This document shows positions 19,554 through 30,575 of a stretch of 32,931 bases of DNA, one piece after another (position 1 is the stretch's first letter; every line of letters begins with the position of its first letter). Origin of the DNA: Klebsiella pneumoniae (GTDB lineage: Bacteria > Pseudomonadota > Gammaproteobacteria > Burkholderiales > SG8-39). Position numbers and translations under genes: made by a program. A model generated the notes under the pieces. The model was not told where the DNA came from, searched no databases, and saw only the letters and a program-made list of their open reading frames with translations. The DNA lies in assembly GCA_945906755.1 (NCBI GenBank), contig CAMDRJ010000014.1, positions 1-32,931 on the forward strand, read 5' to 3'.

Positions 19554-20539
19554 AGCAGCACCGGCACGCCAATCACCGCAGTCGCCACGCCAACCGGAAT
19601 TTCAATCGGTGCGGCAATCGTGCGCGCAACGGTATCGGCAACCGTGAGCAGGATGCCGCCACCCAGCACTGAAAGGGGTACGAGCGAACGATGGGCGTGC
19701 CAACCGATCAGGCGAAAGACGTGCGGCACCGCAATGCCGACAAAGCCGATCGCGCCGGCTTCAAGCACCGCAGCGACGGTTGCCACGGTTGCGCAGAGCA
19801 AGGCAATCGATTGCGTCCAGCCCACCGAGACGCCGAGCAGACCCGCTTTCATCGTGCCAAGGGTTAGCGCATCGAGATTCGTGCGCAGCCCAAACGCGAT
19901 GAGGGTGAGGGCTGCCAAGATCGCCGCTGGCCATCCGGGTTCGCGTGATGATGAAAGATCCCCCATGAGCCAAAACAGCATGCCCTGGACCTGTCCGGCC
20001 GGTGAAATCGTTAGGATCAGTGCAACGAAAGCCCCACATGCGGAGGCGATGCCAACGCCTGCTAACAGGACGCGATAGATATCCCATCCGGATGCGCGCG
20101 CCGCAAATCCTGTGACCAGCACCACGACCGCACCGGCACCGAGCAGCCCGAACAGCCCAATAAAAAACGGGCTCAACCCGAGCATCATCGCCAACAAGCC
20201 GCCGACCGAGACGCCGCCCGACACGCCAAGCACATAGGGATCGGCCAGGGGATTGCGCAGCAGCGTTTGTAGCAAGACGCCGGCCAGCGCGAGCAGCCCG
20301 CCGGTGACGAACGCTGTGATGGCGCGCGGCAAGCGATGCGTCCAGACAATCTCCTGGAAGATCGGATCGCCTGCGCCAACCAGCGCGACGGTCCAATCGT
20401 GCATTCCGATTGGCACGCTACCGAATAGCGTCGCCAATAACATGACCGCCGGTGCCATGCCAAGGAGCCCGACGATCGCGAGGCGGTAAGACACGGCTGG
20501 ACCCGGGGTATGGGTCAGTGCAGCGAAATGATCGGCCAA
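19529..20539 (-). CDS. FecCD-family ABC permease (iron-siderophore or cobalamin type)
   Basis: WTHRLPRAITAFVTGGLLALAGVLLQTLLRNPLADPYVLGVSGGVSVGGLLAMM..., hallmark of the FecCD/BtuC family. Confidence 0.93.
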   Translation of the reverse strand: MADHFAALTHTPGPAVSYRLAIVGLLGMAPAVMLLATLFGSVPIGMHDWTVALVGAGDPIFQEIVWTHRLPRAITAFVTGGLLALAGVLLQTLLRNPLADPYVLGVSGGVSVGGLLAMMLGLSPFFIGLFGLLGAGAVVVLVTGFAARASGWDIYRVLLAGVGIASACGAFVALILTISPAGQVQGMLFWLMGDLSSSREPGWPAAILAALTLIAFGLRTNLDALTLGTMKAGLLGVSVGWTQSIALLCATVATVAAVLEAGAIGFVGIAVPHVFRLIGWHAHRSLVPLSVLGGGILLTVADTVARTIAAPIEIPVGVATAVIGVPVLLWLIARSR

Positions 20540-21177
20540 CCCCGCTCCATAGCGATTGCGCGAAGCCGATCATCCGGATCCACGGCAACCGGATGGCTCA
20601 CAATCTCAAGAAGCGGCAGATCATTGGCCGAGTCGCTGTAGAACCAGACCGCATGGTGAGCCGCCAGCGTTCGTCCATCGCCTGCGAGCCATTGTTCGAC
20701 ACGCGTAATCTTGCCTTCACGAAAGGACGGCGTGCCTGTTGATCGTCCGGTGAAGCGACCGTCGATCTCCTCGATCTCCGTGCCGATCAAATGCGGAATG
20801 TTGAGATGGGCGGCGATCGGGCGAGTAATGAAGGTATTGGTGGCGGTAACGATCGCCAGCGTCCGCTCGCGTATTCGGTGGGATTCGATGAGCGCTGTGG
20901 CGTGCTTGGCAACCATCGGTTCGATGGTCTGTTGCATGAATTGGCGATGCCAAGCGTCCAGTTGCGCTCGGCTGTACTTCGCCAATGGCGCCAGCTGAAA
21001 GTCGAGAAACGTATTGATATCGAGCGTCCCGGCTTTGTACTGTTCATAGAACTCGAGATTGCGCGCTTCATAGGCGGCGCGCTCGAGTACGCCTTGCTCG
21101 ATGAGGAACTGGGCCCAGGCATAGTCGCTATCGCCATTGAGCAAGGTATTGTCGAGGTCAAACAGGGTCAGTTCCAT
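20515..21177 (-). CDS. HAD-superfamily phosphatase (SerB-like, HAD-IB type)
   Basis: [31 protein letters not shown]...RTLAIVTATNTFITRPIAAHLNIPHLIGTEIE...FYSDSANDLPLLEIVSHPVAVDPDDRLR. Confidence 0.92.
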   Translation of the reverse strand: MELTLFDLDNTLLNGDSDYAWAQFLIEQGVLERAAYEARNLEFYEQYKAGTLDINTFLDFQLAPLAKYSRAQLDAWHRQFMQQTIEPMVAKHATALIESHRIRERTLAIVTATNTFITRPIAAHLNIPHLIGTEIEEIDGRFTGRSTGTPSFREGKITRVEQWLAGDGRTLAAHHAVWFYSDSANDLPLLEIVSHPVAVDPDDRLRAIAMERGWPIISLH

Positions 21178-21862
21178 GGAGGGGATTGGCGATGCGCAGT
21201 TGTTGAAGGAGTTGCCGGACCAGGGGCAAGGTCGGTGGACGTTTTTGCGACAAGGTGTAGCGATCGAGCATTTCGATCAATGCCATCAGCGTGCCCATAT
21301 CGCGCCCGGCATGTACGAGAAGGTAGCGGAAAATCTCGTTGAGCGGCGGCAGGCTGCGCGCGCTCGCATAGGCTTGCATGGCGGCGAATTTCTCATCATC
21401 AGAGAGCGGCAGCACTTCAAAGACGATGCCCGAGGCAAGGCGCGAGCGAACGTCGTCCCGCGCAGCAAGTGACGCGGGTGATCGATCAGCCGCCACCAGC
21501 ATCGAATCGGCCCGCTGCCCAGGGCGGTTGAACCACTCGAAGATCGCTTGTTCGCCGGCCGCCGATAATCGCTCTGCGTTATCGAGGGCGATGAGATCGG
21601 CGCCAAGCTGCGTGCTGGATTCGAGCACTGGCGCATCGATGTAGCATGCGGTGCGCTGAGCGGTTGCGGCCGCGGCGACCGCGGCATGCAACAGATGCGT
21701 GCGGCCAACGCCGGCACCGCCCCAAAGATAGGCAGCACGATGCGGCAGCTCGCCATCAGCAAGGTGCCTGAGGGCTTGGAGCATCGGGCCGTTGCCGCCA
21801 ATGACGAAGCTGGCGAACGTGGGAGCGGGCGGGGCGGCCAGCTCAAGGACGAATTGTTCCAT
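21158..21862 (-). CDS. hda: DnaA regulatory inactivator Hda
   Basis: [32 protein letters not shown]...[23 protein letters not shown]...[24 protein letters not shown]; short DnaA-like AAA+ protein next to purM. Confidence 0.88.
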   Translation of the reverse strand: MEQFVLELAAPPAPTFASFVIGGNGPMLQALRHLADGELPHRAAYLWGGAGVGRTHLLHAAVAAAATAQRTACYIDAPVLESSTQLGADLIALDNAERLSAAGEQAIFEWFNRPGQRADSMLVAADRSPASLAARDDVRSRLASGIVFEVLPLSDDEKFAAMQAYASARSLPPLNEIFRYLLVHAGRDMGTLMALIEMLDRYTLSQKRPPTLPLVRQLLQQLRIANPLHGTDPV

Positions 21863-21964
21863 CTTTCCAGTAGAATCACGGCGTGTATCGGATGCCACGC
21901 CGTACCAGATGCCACTTTAGCAGGCCGTAACCTTCACGGGCAGAGCGCCCCAGCGGATCGCGTA

Positions 21965-23020
21965 TTGACCTCTCCTAAATCCGGACCGCCCGCGGGCGGC
22001 CTTTCCTATCGCGACGCTGGCGTCGATATCGACGCGGGCGATGCTTTGGTCGAGCGTATCAAGCCGCTGGCGCGACGGACGATGCGCCCCGAGGTGCTGG
22101 CCGGCATCGGCGGTTTTGGCGCACTGTGCGCGATTCCGAAAAAATATCGCGAGCCGATTCTCGTTTCGGGCACCGATGGTGTCGGCACCAAGCTGAAGCT
22201 GGCGTTCGCACTCGACAAACACAATACGGTTGGCATCGATCTGGTCGCGATGAGCGTCAATGATGTGCTGGTGCAAGGCGCCGAGCCGCTCTTTTTCCTC
22301 GACTACTTTGCCTGCGGGAAGCTCGATGTCGATGTTGCCGCGGATGTGGTGGCCGGCATCGCGCGCGGCTGCGAGATGGCCGGCTGTGCATTGATCGGCG
22401 GCGAAACCGCGGAGATGCCGGGCATGTATCCGGTTGGCGAATACGATCTCGCGGGCTTCGCGGTGGGTGTCGTTGAGCGGAGCGCCATTCTGGATGGGCG
22501 CTCGATTGCCGCGGGTGATGCGATCATCGGGCTGGCCTCAAGTGGCCCGCATTCCAACGGCTACTCGATGATCCGGCGCATTCTTGAACTGAGTGGTGCC
22601 GACACCGGCTCGCAATTGGGCGGGCGTACGCTCGGTGAGTGCTTGTTGGAACCGACGCGCATCTATGTGAAATCGGTGCTGGCATTGCGCGAAGCGGTGC
22701 CGATCAAAGGCCTTGCACACATCACAGGTGGTGGCTTGACCGAAAATATTCCGCGCATCCTTCCTGACCAAACCATGGCGGTGTTGCGTCGTGATGCGTG
22801 GCCACGGTCTGATGTCTTCACTTGGATTCAGCAAGCGGGGAATGTCGCCGATGCCGAAATGCATCGCACGTTTAACTGTGGCATCGGCATGGTGGTGGTG
22901 GTGGCCGAAGCCGATGTCGATCGCTCGCTTGCGATGCTTCGTGCGAGCGGCGAGTCGGCGTATCGAATTGGTTCGATCGCCGCGCACGACGCGAGCCTGC
23001 CCCGGGTTGCGATCCGCTAA
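21965..23020 (+). CDS. purM: phosphoribosylformylglycinamidine cyclo-ligase (TTG start)
   Basis: [27 protein letters not shown]...[56 protein letters not shown]. Track start at 21686 overlaps hda; TTG at 21965 gives 351 aa. Confidence 0.95.
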   Translation: MTSPKSGPPAGGLSYRDAGVDIDAGDALVERIKPLARRTMRPEVLAGIGGFGALCAIPKKYREPILVSGTDGVGTKLKLAFALDKHNTVGIDLVAMSVNDVLVQGAEPLFFLDYFACGKLDVDVAADVVAGIARGCEMAGCALIGGETAEMPGMYPVGEYDLAGFAVGVVERSAILDGRSIAAGDAIIGLASSGPHSNGYSMIRRILELSGADTGSQLGGRTLGECLLEPTRIYVKSVLALREAVPIKGLAHITGGGLTENIPRILPDQTMAVLRRDAWPRSDVFTWIQQAGNVADAEMHRTFNCGIGMVVVVAEADVDRSLAMLRASGESAYRIGSIAAHDASLPRVAIR

Positions 23021-23026
23021 GGTGGG

Positions 23027-26000
23027 ATGAGTATGGCCGATCCGCGCTTCGTCCACCTACGCCTGCACACCGAGTTCTCGATCACCGATAGCGTGGTGCG
23101 AATCGATGTGGCGGTCGCGCGCGCGGCGCATGATGGCATGGGTGCATTGGCCATCACCGATCTCTCCAACCTGTTCGGCATGACCAAGTTCTATCAGGCG
23201 AGCCGCGCTGCCGGCGTGAAGCCGATTCTTGGCGCTGACGTCTGGATCACTAATGATATCGATCGCGATAAAGCGAGCCGCCTTCTGCTTTTGTGCTGCT
23301 CGAAGGCGGGCTATCTCAATTTATCGAAGCTGCTCTCGCAGGCTTGGCTATCCAATCGTCACCGCGGTCGCGCGGAATTGCGTCGCGAATGGATCGAGCA
23401 CCATGCAGACGGCCTGATCGCCTTATCGGGTGGCATGCAGGGCGACGTCGGCGCTGCGCTGCAAGCCGGCAATGACGCGCTCGCGATGCGCCTTGCAACA
23501 TCATGGGCCCGCATGTTCCCCGAGCGCTTCTACATTGAATTGCAGCGTGCCGGTGCCACTGGCACCGAGGAATACATCGAAGGCGCGTTATCGGTCGCGA
23601 CGCGATTGGGCATTGCGGTGGTGGCCACCCATCCGGTGCAATTTTTGGAGCCCGACCAATTCAAGGCCCATGAAGCGCGCGTCTGTATCGCCGAAGGGTA
23701 TGTGCTTTCCGATCAGCGCCGGCCGCGCCTGATCACGCCGGACAGTTATTTCAAGACGCAAGCCGAAATGGTCGAGTTGTTCGCCGATATTCCGGAAGCG
23801 TTGGCCAACGCGGTGGAAATCGCCAGGCGAAGCAACCTCGTCTTGGAGCTTGGCAAACCGAAGTTGCCGCTGTTTCCGACGCCGACCGGCATCACGCTCG
23901 ATGATCATCTGGTGCAACTGGCGCAAATTGGCCTCGTCAAGCGCATGGAGCAGTTGTATCCGGCGCCGGAAGCACGGGCCGCGGAGGTCAAGCGTTATGC
24001 CGATCGTCTCGCGTTCGAATGCAAGACGATCATTCAGATGGGTTTCCCGGGCTACTTCCTGATCGTCGCCGACTTCATCAATTGGGCGAAAACCAATGGC
24101 ATCCCGGTTGGCCCAGGGCGCGGTTCGGGTGCCGGATCGTTGGTCGCTTATTCCCTTGGCATCACCGATCTCGATCCCTTGCGCTACGATCTTCTGTTCG
24201 AGCGCTTTCTGAATCCTGAGCGCGTATCGATGCCCGATTTCGATATCGACTTCTGCCAGGATGGCCGCGATCGCGTCATCGAGTATGTTCGCGACAAGTA
24301 CGGCAAGGAGTCGGTGTCGCAGATTGCCACGTTCGGCACGATGGCCGCAAAAGCGGTGGTACGCGATGTCGGTCGCGTCATGGAGTGGGGATACGGGCGC
24401 ACCGATGAGCTTGCCAAGCTGATTCCATTCCAACCCGGCAAGCTGATAACGCTCAAGATGGCGCGCGAGATGGAACCGCGGCTGGCCGATCGCGAGCGCG
24501 ACGAAGAAGACACCCGCGATCTGTTGGCGCTCGCCGAGCAACTCGAAGGGCTCACACGCAACGTCGGCATGCACGCAGGCGGGGTGTTGATTGCACCGGG
24601 CAAGCTCACCGATTTCTGTCCGGTCTATGCCGCGGAAGGCTCCACCAATATCGTCTCGCAACTCGATAAAGACGATGTCGAAGCGATTGGCCTGGTGAAG
24701 TTCGATTTTCTCGGTCTCACCACGCTCACGATTCTCGATTGGACCTTGCGCTTCATCAAACGCCTCGATCCGGCGAGTACCATCGCACTCGATGCGCTGC
24801 CGCTTGACGATGCGCCGTCCTACAAGATCTTTCAGAAGGCCAATACCAGCGCGATCTTCCAGTTTGAATCGCGCGGCATGCGCGATCTCCTGAACCGCGC
24901 CCAACCGGATCGCTTCGAAGACATCATCGCGCTGGTGGCGCTGTTTCGGCCCGGTCCGATGGATCTCATCCCGGACTTCATCAACCGCAAGCACGGCCGC
25001 GAGACGGTGCACTATCCCGATCCGCGTCTGGAGCCGATTCTTGGATCGACCTACGGCATCATGGTCTATCAGGAACAGGTGATGCAGATCGCGCAGTCGA
25101 TCGGCGGTTATTCGCTTGGCAGCGCGGATCTGCTACGCCGGGCGATGGGCAAGAAAAAACCGGAGGAAATGGCCTTGCATCGTGGCCAGTTCGTCGACGG
25201 CGCCGCGAAAAACCAGGTGCCCGCGCTCAAGGCCAATGAGCTGTTCGATTTGATGGAGAAGTTCGCCGGCTACGGTTTCAATAAATCGCATGCGGCCGCC
25301 TATGCGTTGGTCGCCTACCAGACGGCGTACTTCAAGGCGCATCATCCGGCGCCGTTCATGGCGGCGAACTTGTGCGCAGTGATGGACGATACCGACAAGG
25401 TCCGTCAGTTCTACGACGATGCCAAGGACAATGGCCTCACCATCCTGCCGCCCGATATCAATGCGAGCGAATACCGCTTCGTGCCGGTCGATGCAAAAAC
25501 CATTCGCTACGGATTGGGCGCATTAAAGGGTACGGGCGAGTCGGCGGTCAATGGTATCGTCGCCGCGCGCGCCGCCAAGCCATTCACCGATTTGTTCGAT
25601 TTTTGCCGGCGCGTTGACAAGCGTCTAGTGAATCGGCGTACCGTCGAATCATTGGTTCGCGGCGGCGCATTCGATTCGCTGGACGATCATCGCGCGCGAT
25701 TGCTCGCATCGGCGGGTGTCGCGATGGAAGCTGCGGAGCAGGCCGAAGCCGATGCCTTGCAGGTGAGTTTGTTTGGCGATGATGCGAATGACGGAGCGCC
25801 GGTTGCGATGGTGCAGGCCGCGCCATGGAGCGAGCGCCAGCGCCTGCAGGAAGAAAAAGTCGCGCTCGGCTTCTATCTGAGCGGACATCCGTTCAATTCG
25901 TATCGCAAGGAAATCGGCGGCATCGTCCGCGTGCGTTTGGCGGAGCTGGTACCGCGCAATGAGCCGATGATGTTGGGCGGCATCGTGGTATCGGCGCGCA

Positions 26001-26458
26001 CGCAGATGACGCGCCGCGGCCGGATGTCGATCGTGCTCATCGATGATGGCACCGCGCAGGTCGAGGTGTCGATCTTCAACGAACTGTTCGAGCAATGTCG
26101 CGACGTGATTCGCGAGGATCAGCCGATCGTGGTGCTTGGCAAGGTCCAGAAGGACGAATTCTCAGGCGGCTTCAGGATTACCGCCGAGTCGATCTATGAT
26201 CTTGCCGCGCTTCGCTCGCGCTTTGCACGTGAGCTGAAGCTCTCGATGAACGGCGAAGCCGACGCACAGAAGCTCGCTACGCTGCTTGGGCCTTATCGAA
26301 ACGGCGTGCTATCGGTGCAGGTGCGCTATCAGAAACACAATGCGATTTGCGAGGCGCGTCTTGGTGAGTCGTGGAAGATCTCGCCCGAGGAGCCGCTCAT
26401 TAGTGCGCTCACCGACTGGCTGACGGCTGAAAACGTGGAAATCGTTTATTCCAGTTAA
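23027..26458 (+). CDS. dnaE: DNA polymerase III subunit alpha
   Basis: N-terminal PHP domain (FVHLRLHTEFSITDSVVRI), GPGRGSGAGSLVAYSLGITDLDPLRYDLLFERFLNPERVSMPDFDIDFCQDGRDRVIEYV...; 1143 aa, full length. Confidence 0.97.
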   Translation: MSMADPRFVHLRLHTEFSITDSVVRIDVAVARAAHDGMGALAITDLSNLFGMTKFYQASRAAGVKPILGADVWITNDIDRDKASRLLLLCCSKAGYLNLSKLLSQAWLSNRHRGRAELRREWIEHHADGLIALSGGMQGDVGAALQAGNDALAMRLATSWARMFPERFYIELQRAGATGTEEYIEGALSVATRLGIAVVATHPVQFLEPDQFKAHEARVCIAEGYVLSDQRRPRLITPDSYFKTQAEMVELFADIPEALANAVEIARRSNLVLELGKPKLPLFPTPTGITLDDHLVQLAQIGLVKRMEQLYPAPEARAAEVKRYADRLAFECKTIIQMGFPGYFLIVADFINWAKTNGIPVGPGRGSGAGSLVAYSLGITDLDPLRYDLLFERFLNPERVSMPDFDIDFCQDGRDRVIEYVRDKYGKESVSQIATFGTMAAKAVVRDVGRVMEWGYGRTDELAKLIPFQPGKLITLKMAREMEPRLADRERDEEDTRDLLALAEQLEGLTRNVGMHAGGVLIAPGKLTDFCPVYAAEGSTNIVSQLDKDDVEAIGLVKFDFLGLTTLTILDWTLRFIKRLDPASTIALDALPLDDAPSYKIFQKANTSAIFQFESRGMRDLLNRAQPDRFEDIIALVALFRPGPMDLIPDFINRKHGRETVHYPDPRLEPILGSTYGIMVYQEQVMQIAQSIGGYSLGSADLLRRAMGKKKPEEMALHRGQFVDGAAKNQVPALKANELFDLMEKFAGYGFNKSHAAAYALVAYQTAYFKAHHPAPFMAANLCAVMDDTDKVRQFYDDAKDNGLTILPPDINASEYRFVPVDAKTIRYGLGALKGTGESAVNGIVAARAAKPFTDLFDFCRRVDKRLVNRRTVESLVRGGAFDSLDDHRARLLASAGVAMEAAEQAEADALQVSLFGDDANDGAPVAMVQAAPWSERQRLQEEKVALGFYLSGHPFNSYRKEIGGIVRVRLAELVPRNEPMMLGGIVVSARTQMTRRGRMSIVLIDDGTAQVEVSIFNELFEQCRDVIREDQPIVVLGKVQKDEFSGGFRITAESIYDLAALRSRFARELKLSMNGEADAQKLATLLGPYRNGVLSVQVRYQKHNAICEARLGESWKISPEEPLISALTDWLTAENVEIVYSS

Positions 26459-26874
26459 GGGCGCGCAAACCACGCCGCCGCTTCCGGTCCTTGCAACTCA
26501 TAGATCGCGCCGCCACAGGCGAGAATCACCGGCAATAGAAAAATCGCGATCCCGATGAGCGATGACCGTTCGCCCGCCTTCCATGCGGTGTAGCCTTTCT
26601 GGAACGCGATCAGACAACACAATGCGATCAGCACGATGCAGAAGTACTGCAGCATCCAGCGCCCCCAGGGCTTGCCCTGCAGCACGCCGATACTCGCTGC
26701 GAAACCGGCGATCCAGATACCGAAGATCACCATCTCGTTAATCGCATTGTTGACGAGATGCCGGCGCTCCGTCTCAGACGCGCGCATGAGCGCAAGCACG
26801 AAGGCCACGCCAAGGCCCAGCACCACGAAGGACGTGATGAGAAAAAACCAACCGATAATCAGCATGACATTCAT
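26455..26874 (-). CDS. small integral membrane protein of unknown function
   Basis: 139 aa with about four hydrophobic segments (MLIIGWFFLITSFVVLGLGVAFVLALM, EMVIFGIWIAGFAASIGVL, MLQYFCIVLIALCCLIAF, LIGIAIFLLPVILACGGAIY); overlaps dnaE stop by 4 bp, convergent. Confidence 0.65.
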   Translation of the reverse strand: MNVMLIIGWFFLITSFVVLGLGVAFVLALMRASETERRHLVNNAINEMVIFGIWIAGFAASIGVLQGKPWGRWMLQYFCIVLIALCCLIAFQKGYTAWKAGERSSLIGIAIFLLPVILACGGAIYELQGPEAAAWFARP

Positions 26875-26905
26875 CGTTGCGACTTAGCTGTGTGTTAATA
26901 AGGCT

Positions 26906-26994
26906 CGTCACTCCCGCGAAGGCGGGAGTCCAGAATTATTTGGCCGCGTGTGGAATCCGGTACCTTCTGGATTCCCGCCTTCGCGGGAATGACG
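26906..26994. repeat. REP-like inverted pair of 28-bp palindromic units
   Basis: Unit 1 cgtcactcccgcgaaggcgggagtccag (26906-26933) and inverted unit 2 ctggattcccgccttcgcgggaatgacg (26967-26994), separated by 33 bp; each is also an internal hairpin. Confidence 0.88.
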
Positions 26995-27042
26995 TCTTAA
27001 GTCGAAAGCAAGCGAATTTCAACAAACCTCCAGCTAATGGAC

Positions 27043-29082
27043 TCACTTGACCTTCATGCCGGGCACCGCACCCGTGTCGGGTGACACGACGAAGATGCCG
27101 GGTCCGCCGCCTGGCGTATCGTCCAATGATGCGGCGAGCACCATGCCTTGTGAGACACCGAATTTCATCTTGCGCGGCGCGAGATTGGCCACCATCACGA
27201 CCAATCGACCGATCAGCTGCGCGGGATCATAGGAACCTTTGATGCCGGCAAACACGGTGCGCGTTTCGGTGCCGATATCGAGCGTGAGTTTGAGCAGCTT
27301 GTCGGCGCCTTCGACGCGGTCGGCAGCGAGCACTTTCGCGACCCGGAGATCGAGCTTGCCAAAATCTTCGATCGAGATATCGGGGAGTTTGGGGATGGAG
27401 GGCTTGGCGGGTTCTGGTGGGGTCATCGCGGGGGCTTCGAAAAGTGCGTCGATCATCTTTGCATCGATGCGGGTCATCAGGTGTTGATAGGGGCGGATGC
27501 TGGTCGGCACGCGCGTGACATCCTCCCAGCGAAAGGCGCGATCGGAACCGAACAGTTCCTTCGCGACGCGTTCGGATGTTTTCGGCAAGACCGGCGCCAG
27601 CAAGATGGAAAGGAGCTGGAACGCGTAGAGCGCGCGCGAACAGACGGCATGCAACTCGTCTTTCTTGCTTGGGTCCTTGGCGAGATTCCAGGGCTGGCGG
27701 CGATCGAACTCTTCGTTCACGCGATCGGCGATCCGCATGACGTCGCGTAGCGCCTGGCCGAATTCGCGCGCCTCGAAGCTCGCGGCGCATTCTTCGGCCG
27801 CGGTGCGTGCCATTTCGATGTCGTAGCCGGCCAGTTCTTGAGTTGCGAGCATTCCATTGAAATGCTTGGTGATGAATGGCGCCGCGCGACTGGCGATGTT
27901 GATGTACTTGCCGACGAGATCACTATTGACCCGTGCGACGAAATCGTCCGGATTGAAATCGACGTCTTCAACATGTGAATTGAGTTTGGCCGCGATGTAA
28001 TAGCGCAGCCACTCCGGGTTCATGCCGATCTCGATATAGCGCTTGGGCGAGATGCCGGTGCCACGGCTCTTTGACATCTTCTCGCCGCTCACGGTGATGA
28101 AGCCGTGCACGAACACATTGTTCGGGATTTTGTAGCCTGAGAAATGCAGGGTCGCCGGCCAAAACAGCGTGTGAAAGTAAATGATGTCCTTGCCGATGAA
28201 ATGAATCTGCTCGACCGCCGGATCGGCCATGAATTGTTCGAAGGTCTGCGGCGTCTGCGCACGCGCCTTGCCAAGATCGAAGTAATTCTTGAGGCTCGCG
28301 AGATACCCGATCGGCGCATCCAGCCAGACGTAGAAGTACTTGCCCGGGGCATCCGGAATCTCGATGCCGAAGTACGGCGCGTCGCGTGAGATGTCCCAAT
28401 CGCCGAGCGTGCCGCCCAGCCATTCACTCGCCTTGTTAGCCACTTCTGACTGCAATTTGCCGTCTTGCGTCCAGTGGCGCAGAAACTCGACGCACTCCGG
28501 CGCCGAGAGCTGAAAGAAATAATGCTCGGAGGTCTTGAGCACCGGCCGTGCGCCGCTCAAGGTCGAAAACGGGTCCTTGAGATCGGTGGGTGAATACACC
28601 GCACCGCACACTTCGCACGCATCGCCGAACTGGTCCTTGGCGCCGCACTTCGGGCACTCGCCTTTGATGTAGCGATCGGCAAGGAACATGCCTTTCACCG
28701 GATCGTAGAATTGCTCGACCGGCTTTGAGTACACCAGCCCGCGTGCCTTCAGCTTGCGATAAATGTCTTGCGAGAACAGCGTGTTCTCGGGTGAATGCGT
28801 GCTGTGCCAGTGATCGAAGCTCACATGAAAGCGCGGCCAGTCCGACAAATGATCGGCCGCCACTTGCGCCACCAAGGCTTCGGGCTGCATGCCCATCGCT
28901 TCGGCCTTCAACATGATCGGCGCGCCATGCGCGTCATCGGCGCAGACAAAATGCACCTCATGGCCCCGCATGCGCTGGAATCGCACCCAGGTGTCGGCCT
29001 GGATGTACTCCATGATATGGCCGATATGAAACGCGCCATTGGCGTAGGGGAGGGCGGTGGTAACAAAGAGCCGGCGTGACAT
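27043..29082 (-). CDS. metG: methionyl-tRNA synthetase
   Basis: [55 protein letters not shown]...[18 protein letters not shown]...[12 protein letters not shown]-terminal tRNA-binding domain [23 protein letters not shown]. Confidence 0.97.
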   Translation of the reverse strand: MSRRLFVTTALPYANGAFHIGHIMEYIQADTWVRFQRMRGHEVHFVCADDAHGAPIMLKAEAMGMQPEALVAQVAADHLSDWPRFHVSFDHWHSTHSPENTLFSQDIYRKLKARGLVYSKPVEQFYDPVKGMFLADRYIKGECPKCGAKDQFGDACEVCGAVYSPTDLKDPFSTLSGARPVLKTSEHYFFQLSAPECVEFLRHWTQDGKLQSEVANKASEWLGGTLGDWDISRDAPYFGIEIPDAPGKYFYVWLDAPIGYLASLKNYFDLGKARAQTPQTFEQFMADPAVEQIHFIGKDIIYFHTLFWPATLHFSGYKIPNNVFVHGFITVSGEKMSKSRGTGISPKRYIEIGMNPEWLRYYIAAKLNSHVEDVDFNPDDFVARVNSDLVGKYINIASRAAPFITKHFNGMLATQELAGYDIEMARTAAEECAASFEAREFGQALRDVMRIADRVNEEFDRRQPWNLAKDPSKKDELHAVCSRALYAFQLLSILLAPVLPKTSERVAKELFGSDRAFRWEDVTRVPTSIRPYQHLMTRIDAKMIDALFEAPAMTPPEPAKPSIPKLPDISIEDFGKLDLRVAKVLAADRVEGADKLLKLTLDIGTETRTVFAGIKGSYDPAQLIGRLVVMVANLAPRKMKFGVSQGMVLAASLDDTPGGGPGIFVVSPDTGAVPGMKVK

Positions 29083-29254
29083 TGTTCGAGGCGTCTCGGT
29101 GAAGCGTGCGGTGGTGCGGCTGGGGCGAGCGAAAACCGAATTTAGCCCTCGATTCTAGCGTGGATACCCGCACTGCTAAACTACCCCCAGGAATAGCTCA
29201 GGACAATAGTATGAAGGGACGTCGCTGTACCACCGGTGGAGCGCGCTCAGGCGC

Positions 29255-29405
29255 GAAGTCACCCTCTCCCTCGACGGGACTGGGGAGAGTGAGGTTCGCC
29301 AGGTCGGCATATCGCGCCAAGCGATGCACCCCTCTCCCCATCTCCCGCAGTGGGGCGAGGGGTTTTCTACGACGCCTCCCCCGAAGCGGGCTCGCCCCCT
29401 CGTAA
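29255..29405. repeat. intergenic repeat-like element made of imperfect hairpins
   Basis: ctctccc(n11)gggagag-type stem at 29264-29289; cccctctcccc-atctcccgcagt-ggggcgagggg with one mismatch at about 29330-29362; a third degenerate CT/GC-rich block to about 29402. Reverse-frame translation PSPVEGEGD is typical of dispersed intergenic repeats. Confidence 0.6.
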
Positions 29406-29486
29406 TGCCCTGAGGATTTGCGCACGCTGAGAGCCTGAAATGGTTTCATCAGCGTCCACCTAGGTTTATCACTTTCCGGAGTTGGC

Positions 29487-30575
29487 ATGGGCATCACCGA
29501 AGCAGCGATTCAAGACGTACTGAAGACTATCCAGGATCCCAATACCGGCAAGGACTTCGCAGCGTCGAAGGCGGTTCGGCGCGTCAAGGTGGACGGTGCG
29601 AACGTCGCCGTCGATGTGGAGCTTTCGTATCCGGCCAAGTCGCAATTCGAGCTGCTGCGAAAACTGATCGTGGAGCGACTGCGCGAAACCGCCGGCATCG
29701 GCACTATCACCGTCAATGTCACCTCGAAGATCGTCGCGCATGCAGTCCAGCGTGGCGTGAAACTCATTCCCAAGGTGAAGAACATCATCGCGGTGGCTTC
29801 CGGCAAAGGCGGTGTTGGCAAGTCCACGACGGCCGTCAATCTCGCGCTCGCGCTGGCCGCCGAAGGCGCCAAGGTTGGCGTACTCGATGCGGATATCTAT
29901 GGTCCGTCGCAACCGATGATGCTCGGTATTTCCGGTCGCCCGGAATCGAAAGACGGGAAGACGATTGAACCGATGATCGGGCATGGCATTGAAGCCGCGT
30001 CGATCGGCTTTCTGATCGATACCGACACGCCGATGGTGTGGCGCGGTCCGATGGTCACCCAGGCGCTCGAACAGCTGCTCCGTGATACCAACTGGGGCGA
30101 ACTCGACTATCTCATCGTCGACCTGCCGCCCGGGACCGGCGATATTCAGCTCACCTTGGCACAGAAAGTGCCGGTGACGGGCGCGGTCATCGTGACGACG
30201 CCACAGGACATCGCGTTGATCGATGCCCGCAAGGGGCTCAAGATGTTCGAGAAGGTGGGGGTGCCGATTCTAGGCATCGTCGAGAACATGTCCTTGCACA
30301 CCTGTTCCAAGTGCGGGCACACCGAGCACATCTTCGGTGAAGGCGGCGCCGACCGCATGGGCAAGGACTACGGTGTTGAAGTATTGGGGCAATTGCCGCT
30401 TGACATCAGCATCCGCGAGCAGACCGATTCCGGCAAACCCACCGTCGTCTCGGATCCGGATGGTCCGATCGCGGAGATGTACCGGGGCATCGCACGCCGC
30501 GTGGCAATCCGCATCAGCGATCTGCAACGCGACATGACCTCGAAGTTCCCCAATATCGTGATTCAAAACACATGA
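29487..30575 (+). CDS. apbC: Mrp/NBP35-family iron-sulfur cluster carrier ATPase (ApbC)
   Basis: [48 protein letters not shown]...[20 protein letters not shown]...[22 protein letters not shown]. Confidence 0.96.
   Translation: MGITEAAIQDVLKTIQDPNTGKDFAASKAVRRVKVDGANVAVDVELSYPAKSQFELLRKLIVERLRETAGIGTITVNVTSKIVAHAVQRGVKLIPKVKNIIAVASGKGGVGKSTTAVNLALALAAEGAKVGVLDADIYGPSQPMMLGISGRPESKDGKTIEPMIGHGIEAASIGFLIDTDTPMVWRGPMVTQALEQLLRDTNWGELDYLIVDLPPGTGDIQLTLAQKVPVTGAVIVTTPQDIALIDARKGLKMFEKVGVPILGIVENMSLHTCSKCGHTEHIFGEGGADRMGKDYGVEVLGQLPLDISIREQTDSGKPTVVSDPDGPIAEMYRGIARRVAIRISDLQRDMTSKFPNIVIQNT

Noticed and set aside
21686-21964. Upstream extension of the purM ORF
   Set aside because: Overlaps hda on the other strand and is not purM-like; TTG at 21965 gives a normal-length PurM.
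23588-25012. 474-aa minus-strand ORF antisense to dnaE
   Set aside because: Opposite strand of conserved dnaE coding, no recognisable family; a shadow ORF.
29198-29497. 99-aa minus-strand ORF in the metG-apbC gap
   Set aside because: Translation (PSPVEGEGD, PLREMGRG) is characteristic of spurious ORFs over dispersed intergenic repeats.
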